Source: Physcia stellaris
Lineage: Eukaryota > Ascomycota > Lecanoromycetes > Caliciales > Physciaceae
Length of the DNA: 64,000 nt
Reading direction: 5' to 3'
Assembly (NCBI GenBank): GCA_018902385.1
Contig: JABSSW010000003.1
Coordinates: 1,054,001-1,118,000, forward strand
A model generated the notes under the pieces. The model was not told where the DNA came from. It ran no database searches and was given only the letters and a program-made list of their open reading frames with translations. The position numbers were made by a program, and so were the translations under genes. Within the stretch, counting starts at the first letter, position 1. Each line of letters starts with the position of its first letter. Below, in pieces: positions 57,908 through 64,000 of this stretch.

Positions 57908-59360
57908 ATGCGTCTACAGCTCTTCGTACTGCCGGCAGTACTTCTTGAAGTCGCCACAGCCCGTGTGATTCGAAGCCCTTACCAGTATGCCTCCGCTTCA
58001 CCACTCTCTGAGGCACATCTAACGCCCGACAGCCCAGGTCTACATGCTCGATTCCATAACTCCTCCTCTACCCCTGAGGCAATCCTTCAGTCGTCGACAT
58101 TAAGTCCAAGTCCAGAACCATCTATTCTACCTCTCAAAGCTGCACAAACCCAGTCAGAATATGGACAAAGTCAGTCGGCCGTACCTACCAGTGGCCAGGT
58201 CGGTTCGGTACCAGCTTTTGGAAGTGGGCCAGGGGCAGCGACAACCGAGGAGTCGAAATCCTCCACAACCACAACTCAACCGCATTCCTCTACAGTCCAT
58301 CAAAGTTATCAAAAAGAAACTGTAGCTCAAACGGAAGCAGCAACGTCAACGCAGTCCAAACAGCTGTCACCAAGTGCCGCAGCTAGCAGTGTTCAGCAGA
58401 CTGCTGGATCCTCGAATACTCAAGCTGTTTCTGCACCGACCTCAGCAGTCCAGAAGTCTGTTGCTGCAACTTCAGTGTCTACTGCCACTACTTCACCTAA
58501 AGGCAGCGCTGTAGGTGCAGGTTCCCAGCAACCGACTGGAGCTGCTAGCAACTCTTCAAGCAGCGCAAGTGGTAACATCGCCATGGCTCTGGGCTTCAAC
58601 TCAATCTGGGCTTCGATGGGGGAGTCGTCTCCCTGCGATGCTAACGACAAGAATCAAGTTGTCGCTTGCATAAAGGGACAATACGCGCAATGCTCCGGAG
58701 GAAAGTATGCCATGACTCCTTGCCCACAAGGCCAGCAGTGTTTCGCTTTGCCGCTCTCGAAAGACTTCAAGGGTGTCACGGTTCAGTGCGCAAGCCTGCA
58801 GGACGCCAACCAAAGGCTCGGACAAAGCTCCGCCGTGCCAGCAGCGGCCGCTCCAACCAAGTCGTCGAGCGTGAAACCGCAACAGACATCAGCGGCGACT
58901 CCAACTCAGTCACCGAGCGTGAGAACCGCAACAGGCATCAGCGGCGACTCCAACTCAGTCACCGAGCGTGACACCGCAAAAGACGTCAGAGGCGACTCCA
59001 ACTCAATCACCGAGCGCTGCACCCCAACAGATCAGCGACGGGCAGTCAATTTCCACTACGACCACAACTGCCCCAGGTTCAGCTAAAGCAACCCCTACAG
59101 CACAACCACCTACCGCTGTTCAATCGTCAAAGCCTTCGACGACTGAAGTCGGCTCATTGCCTACGGCGACTCCCACGGAGACTGATCCGACAATCACCAC
59201 GAAGGAGCCTACCAGCGTAAACGTAACCCCTACCGCATCTGCCCAGCACAGCGGCACACAGGCCCCAAATGTGCCATCATCGGTGTCCGCAGCACCCGCA
59301 TCCCCCACCAGTGATGATATTATCATCATTACCCCTGTTCCGGACCCTGCTCGCAGATGA
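57908..59360 (+). CDS. secreted S/T/Q-rich protein with Cys-rich carbohydrate-binding-like domain; frame shift in a repeat
   Basis: It starts MRLQLFVLPAVLLEVATARV (signal peptide). An S/T/Q-rich stalk leads to a Cys-rich domain of about 65 residues: SSPCDANDKNQVVACIKGQ, then YAQCSGGKYAMTPCPQGQQC and FALPL. This spacing resembles small chitin-binding modules (CBM19-like) appended to fungal chitinases; the assignment is tentative. Three tandem 48-bp units follow (58871-59015). Unit 2 has 49 bp, so the frame shifts: read straight through, the protein ends at 59086 in unrelated sequence, whereas the other frame continues the TPTQSPS repeats to DDIIIITPVPDPARR at 59360. A 64-nt intron 58919-58982 (GTGAGA donor, AAAAG acceptor) would also restore the frame. 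Either a splice, a recent lesion or a base-call error explains it. Confidence 0.65.
58871..59015 (+). repeat. 48-bp tandem repeat, three units
   Basis: Units at 58871-58918 (48), 58919-58967 (49) and 58968-59015 (48) code PQQTSAATPTQSPS-type peptides. Unit 2 has one extra base near its start (GTGAGAACC against GTGAAACC). Confidence 0.9.
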
Positions 59361-60288
59361 GTTCAGCATGCACGATGTTGAGTTTGCGATATCGGCTTAA
59401 GATCTGCGAGTGATTTTTCACAACTTTGTAGGGTCGGCTATTTGTTTAGGTCTCTATGCTCTGTCTGCATCAAGCCCTGTGGGTAGTCAATAAGCTTAGC
59501 TTGCTTGCCATCAATCCATATTCCTTCAAAACCGTGGTTCATAAAGTAAAATGTCTGCAAGCGTGACAGAATTCGCTTGTGACTTGATTGAATCGCGGAT
59601 CTCTGTCATCGTTATTTCCGTGCGGGCTCTATAAATTTCCCATATCTTAGCGCGGAATTACGCTCTCATTATCGTAACGAAGCTGATTTTATTTTATAAG
59701 ACTTACCTGTTCATAGAACAGGTGAGAAGGATGCTGCATGATCAAACCCAATATGGTATTTTGATTGGAACAGAAGGATTGAAAAGAGAATGCTGCAACC
59801 TTGAATGGAAAAGGTACTTCAACTTTGGTGAAGCTCGCATCAAAACAAAAGTAATTTTTCTCTTCAACTCTAGAGAATATTTTTATATTTGAACAGATAA
59901 TAAGTAGGCAGGCCCAGGTTTTTTTTTAAAAAATAAAAAAGGGATTTCGCGCATCTACAATCTTGATTAGATAGGTAAAAATTGTATGTGGTTGCTGGTT
60001 GGTGTGCAAGCTGCAAAGCAACTGTACTGTCGCAAAGGGTTTTGGTGATTGGCCTTGATTCTTCCAGTACTCCATCAGTTTAGCGGAATTCCTAAGGAGA
60101 CGATGGCGAGGCTCGATATTTTGTTGATAAGTATCCACCCAGAATCAAAACCATGCATCGATGCCAAAAGTGCAAAAATCGACCAACCGTCGGACTTCTT
60201 CCCGAGTCACCATTATTGACCGTTGCAAGCTGTTGCTCGTGCATGTAACATATCTGTTGCTTTCTCCTCGTCCATGAAGTCTGCATGG
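59361..60288. other. intergenic; contains duplicated segment copy 1
   Basis: No gene was seen apart from the duplicated block at 59425-59612. An A/T homopolymer patch lies at about 59919-59940. Confidence 0.5.
59425..59612 (+). repeat. duplicated segment, copy 1
   Basis: It matches 63045-63235 in the same orientation over about 190 bp with high identity, for example TCTATGCTCTGTCTGCATCA, TTAGCTTGCTTGCCATCAAT and ATTCGCTTGTGACTTGATTG. The 18-bp string CGGACCCTGCTCGCAGAT at 59341-59358, the 3' end of the upstream coding region, also recurs at 62872-62889. Confidence 0.85.
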
Positions 60289-60338
60289 TTATAGGCCTAG
60301 TTGTAGGCCTAGTTGTAGGCCTAGTTGAAGGCTGAGTT
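60289..60338. repeat. 12-bp tandem repeat, about four units
   Basis: TATAGGCCTAGT, TGTAGGCCTAGT (twice) and TGAAGGCTGAGT follow each other about 50 bp upstream of the MFS start codon. A minisatellite in the promoter. Confidence 0.8.
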
Positions 60339-60388
60339 GATAGAGATTCTATCAAGTCACATGTTGTTTGTCAGAATATCATCAGACA

Positions 60389-61868
60389 ATGCTTTCGGAA
60401 AACCCTACTGAGCCTGATCTCGAACACTCGGGCACAAGTAGCATGACACACTCCATGATAGACCCCAAAAATGAGCAATCCAAGTCACAGGACGAGCAAG
60501 AAACAACGGACAAAGCCAGTATCAGCAAAGAACGTGAAGATGTGAATGGCCAGCTTGCAATACAGGATGCAAACAAATTTCCTTCGGGAATCAGCTTGGC
60601 CTTCATCGTAATCGTTCTCGGCCTCAGCATCTTTCTAGCTTCCCTGGATATGGTGCGTATTGGACCTGATGGCGGCATACAGAGAGTGACCATGTATTCG
60701 ACAGAGGATTGTCGCCACCGCCATTCCGAAAATCACAGACGAGTTTCGCGGTCTTGACAAAGTATCATGGTACGGTACGGCATTCTTTATGACCGACGGC
60801 GGCTTCCAATCGTCGTGGGGCAAAGCTTACAAGTACTTCGACCTTAAGTACACCTTTCTTGCCTCCGTCTTTGTCTTCGAGCTGGGTAGCCTGGTCTGCG
60901 GGGTAGCACCCAACTCGACTGCCCTCATCGCTGGACGTGCCGTCGCTGGGCTTGGCGCTGCGGGAATCGGAACTGGTGCATACACAATCATCGCTTTCGT
61001 TGCCGAGCCCAAGAGACGGCCCATGTTTACAGGTATCATTGGCATCTCTTATGGGATTGCTTCTGTCCTGGGCCCACTTGTTGGTGGCGCCTTCTCTTAC
61101 AGGGTGTCGTGGCGTTGGTGTTTCTACATCAATCTACCAATTGGTGGCGTATCCAGCCTGATAATCCTGCTCTCCTTTCATGCCCCTAGCAGTGCCAAAC
61201 CCGTCGCTGCGAGTTGGAAAGAGAAATTCCTGCAGATGGACCTAGTTGGTGCCGTTATAGCTATGGGCGCCCTGCTGTCGTACATCCTAGCGCTGCAATA
61301 CGGCGGACAGAGCAAACGTTGGAGCAGCAGCGATGTGATCGGTCTAATCGCTGGCTTCATCCTGCTCTGGCTCACATTCGGCATCTGGGAGTATTTCCAG
61401 GACGAGCGAGTGATGATTGTGCCACGCTTATTCATTCAACGTCCGATCGCAGTCAGCTGTCTGTACGCCTTCTTTTTTGGCGGCTCCTATTTTGTAGTCA
61501 TCTACTACCTACCCATCTACTTCCAGAGTGTCGACAACGCCAGTCCCCTCATGTCAGGCGTGTATAGTCTTCCTCTGATTTTGACTGTCACTGTGGCTAT
61601 GATCGCTTCAGGTATCTTCATTACCTCAACAGGCCTGGGCTCATCAAGTGACCAGAGATGTTTTCGCTTTGCCCCGGCAAACGTGACCAGCCGGATCCTC
61701 CCATGTTGTCCTGCCCTCGTGACCGTCCAATGCTTCGTGCTGTCTTCTTCCTCAAGTGATACCTCACCCGAGGGCGGCGGCGGTGTCACAATAGGTGAGC
61801 AATATAGAACCATAACAATGCTGACTAGCGATGTGCACGGCAGCCTCCAAATAAGTCGGCGTACGTAA
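60389..61868 (+). pseudogene. truncated MFS (DHA2-type, 14-TM) efflux transporter
   Basis: Exons 60389-60652 and 60705-61868 give 475 residues against roughly 550-600 for the family. The conserved part is good: SLAFIVIVLGLSIFLASLDM, IVATAIPKITDEF, GRAVAGLGAAGIGTGAYTII, GPLVGGAFSYRVSWRWCFYI then NLPIGG. Similarity stops after SGIFITSTGL, near the start of TM11, and is replaced by an unrelated Ser/Cys-rich tail of about 75 residues. A faint remnant of the usual C-terminal loop may survive at about 62095-62260 (SIEDLLDVYKDVLM). The last membrane helices are therefore gone, and transport is unlikely unless a shorter form works. The family exports toxins or drugs. Confidence 0.75.
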
Positions 61869-63044
61869 AATTGGTTGGGTCTGCTGTGGAGAAACATCCC
61901 AGTTCTCCGAGAGGGGAAATCTGAGGGCGCCAAGCTTATATTATCTTATCTCTCGTCGGCTTATGTCATCGATCTTAGCTCATGCGATCAATTATGCGAT
62001 CCCTTTCAACTGTTCACACCTCATCCCATGCCCGCTCCACGATAGGTACAGAATGCGACGTCCGAGATACCGACTAATGAGACCCGCTCAGTCTTGAAGG
62101 CGATTCCCAGAAGTTGCATCTTGGCTCTTGACCCCCTCATTGCCGCACCAGGGATCCAATCAATCTGTCCCGCGACCGGATGTTCCATTGAAGACTTGCT
62201 CGACGTCTATAAGGATGTATTGATGGTCACTCCCCTGGTGGCATGGCACATGCGGGAGTAGCCCTGCTCAGGCTCCAAGATCTTCATCGCCTCCATGGGC
62301 GGCTTCGTCGGCAACAAGAGCGTCATCGTTGCTGTCTACAATTGCTTCAAAGGCGGTGGTACTGCAACTGGAACAAATCTTCGCTATGGATTGGAAAAAT
62401 GAGGGAATAAGGACTAGCAGCTTTTGTTTTTGGCATAACATCATGCAAATGGTGGAGATGATTCTGGAGGATGATGCCAGTTTGAAAGGCACATGGGAGA
62501 AAGAGAACATGCTTGGAGGGTTAGGCACGCTTTAAGAGTATACTGGTGCGGCGCTATCTTTTCGAGCGATGTGAGCAGCTTCATACCGGTACGTGTTGTT
62601 CAGGGCCCTCTCTCTTATCATTCCACGGTCTCCGATCGATCATGGAGGCCTTTTCTTTTTTTCCAGTACTCCAATGTTCTAGAAGGTTTATCACGGTGAG
62701 GTCCTGAAGCGACTGTCTTTAGGGAATATGCCGTATCGCACAGAGAGCATCTGGGAATGGGTATGCCGTCACTGAATTCACGGATCGAGAACTCTGTTGC
62801 TATGTATGGCGGGTAAAACCCCTTTTTAAAAAGTGTCTAATTATCTCTTCTTTATAACTTAAGTTAAAATGCGGACCCTGCTCGCAGATATCATAAGCCC
62901 AGCCTCCTTTATCTTCCACAAAGATTGCCGTCGTAGCTAGTCAGCCAGTTGTTGTGGCTTCGTCGACTCCTGGATGATCTGTAAACAATGCGAGAGAAGT
63001 GCAGATGATAATTTCGCAATATTGGCATGAATTCTGCTATCACA
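61869..63044. other. remnant and intergenic sequence
   Basis: It includes the possible MFS C-terminal remnant (about 62095-62260), short unsupported frames at 62268-62535, and the 18-bp duplicated string at 62872-62889. Confidence 0.4.
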
Positions 63045-63235
63045 ACATCGTAGGGCCGGATAACTGTTCAGGTCTCGTCTCTATGCTCTGTCTGCATCAA
63101 GTCATGTAGATAATCAATAATCTTAGCTTGCTTGCCATCAATCAATATTCCTTCAAACCCGTGATTCAAACGTAAAACATGTGCAAGCGTGAAGAGATTC
63201 GCTTGTGACTTGATTGGATCACGAATCTCTGTCAC
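63045..63235 (+). repeat. duplicated segment, copy 2
   Basis: Partner of 59425-59612, about 3.6 kb downstream. Confidence 0.85.
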
Positions 63236-63837
63236 CCAAGACAGACCCTGGCTGACGCCTGCCATTTCTAGCGGCAAGCGCGGAGCTGTTTACCCGTTTC
63301 TGGCAGGTGTTTTCAGCCTCCCGCAATCGCCTCACCTTAATCCCACCTCTTGAACCAACAGCAAGCTTGAAGTCGCACGCCCATCCTTCTACAGCCTGCT
63401 ATTGGATGATAACAGCAACATCTCATTCCTCGGTCGTCGCCAACCTGACCAACCGAATCACTCGCCCTCCCCAGGCTGAACCACTGTCTTAGTACGGAGC
63501 GGACCGATGTCGACTCGAGAGAATGTCTCCTCTCATCCAAACGCTGCTTGGGCTGATGCAACGTGCTTCTATCTAGCTCCACTGCTCCAGGAGGGTTGCA
63601 GTAGACCAAGCTAGACAGAAGAAGCATGCACACCACTGTTCCTTGCGCACGACGTCAGGAGGCGTTTGCAGGTGGGTAGACCCAAGATAGTACTTACTTC
63701 TCCTTCTTCATCCTGTCCTACAACATTATTGCCTCCTTTCGTACCTCTTTCATAGCTTTTGTAGCTCCAGCATCTCAGATTCCCAAACTAAGCTACTACA
63801 TTTCCTTCGCATCTTGCGCATCTCCTCTACAGAAAAC
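63236..63837. other. promoter region of the nuclease gene
   Basis: It contains pyrimidine-rich stretches and CTCCTCTACAG just before the ATG at 63838. No other gene was seen. Confidence 0.5.
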
Positions 63838-64000
63838 ATGAAACCCTCATTCATCTGCTGCTCCGCCATGCTGGCCTCCTACGGCCCATGCGCCTCGGCC
63901 TGGGGCACGCTCGGCCACGCCACTGTAGCCCAGATCGCAAGCAATTATCTCACCGCGCAAGGCAAAAGCTATGTTGCGGGCTTGTTGGGGCCTGGCGTCA
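63838..64000 (+). CDS. S1/P1-type nuclease, 5' part only
   Basis: The window ends inside this gene after 54 codons. The signal peptide is MKPSFICCSAMLASYGPCAS, cleaved before WGTLGHATVAQIASNYLT. In S1/P1 nucleases the mature chain starts with Trp, whose amino group and carbonyl bind zinc, and has His in WGxxGHxTVAxIA; both are present here. These secreted zinc enzymes degrade single-stranded DNA and RNA and release 5'-nucleotides. Confidence 0.85.
   Translation, partial: MKPSFICCSAMLASYGPCASAWGTLGHATVAQIASNYLTAQGKSYVAGLLGPGV

Noticed and set aside
60289-60338. Short regular repeats considered as a CRISPR array
   Set aside because: The units are 12 bp and adjacent without spacers, in a fungal genome; a minisatellite.

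Overview
The window reads as genomic DNA of a filamentous ascomycete (Pezizomycotina). Genes carry short GT-AG introns of about 50-70 bp with CTGAC/CTAAC-type branch points. The gene content fits: a HET-domain protein, a full-size ABCG transporter, acyltransferase-3, a p24/Erv25 cargo receptor, a PITALRE-type kinase, S/T/P-rich secreted proteins and an S1/P1 nuclease. The Erv25 sequence would suit Dothideomycetes or Leotiomycetes; I cannot place it more finely.

Layout. 1-2.5 kb: a MITE, an intron-containing tRNA-like gene and a small hypothetical gene. 2.9-12 kb: Erv25 (minus strand), several small hypothetical genes and a secreted deuterolysin-like protein whose zinc motif lacks the catalytic Glu. 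12.2-17 kb: a C2-domain/proline-rich protein of the Inn1/Fic1 type and a membrane acyltransferase. 17-24 kb: a 251-bp MITE with 39-bp terminal inverted repeats, a 932-residue HET protein, a TMEM234 homolog and an unknown protein. 24-27.6 kb: repeat-rich, with two more MITE copies and a small secreted protein. 27.6-32.1 kb: a CDK10-like kinase with seven visible exons, a four-TM PMP22/claudin-like protein and a PhyH dioxygenase.

32.1-45.8 kb is a gene-free AT-rich isochore with decayed repeats. Its base-step pattern is unusual. C is kept almost only before A or G, and G almost only after T or C, so CpT, CpC, ApG and GpG are nearly absent while CpA, TpG and CpG remain and TpA is low. This is the reverse of the textbook CpA-to-TpA RIP signature and is the most interesting observation here.

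46.1-50.8 kb holds a full-length ABCG transporter (1302 aa by my splice model) with a MITE inside its third intron. 51.4-59.4 kb is a tandem run of three secreted S/T/P-rich surface-type proteins. The third has a one-base length change in a 48-bp tandem repeat that shifts its reading frame. 60.4-62.3 kb holds an MFS transporter that has lost its C-terminal membrane segments and lies between two copies of a duplicated sequence. The window ends inside the signal-peptide end of an S1/P1-type nuclease. Exon boundaries were worked out by hand from splice consensus, frame and family conservation; no database search was run.
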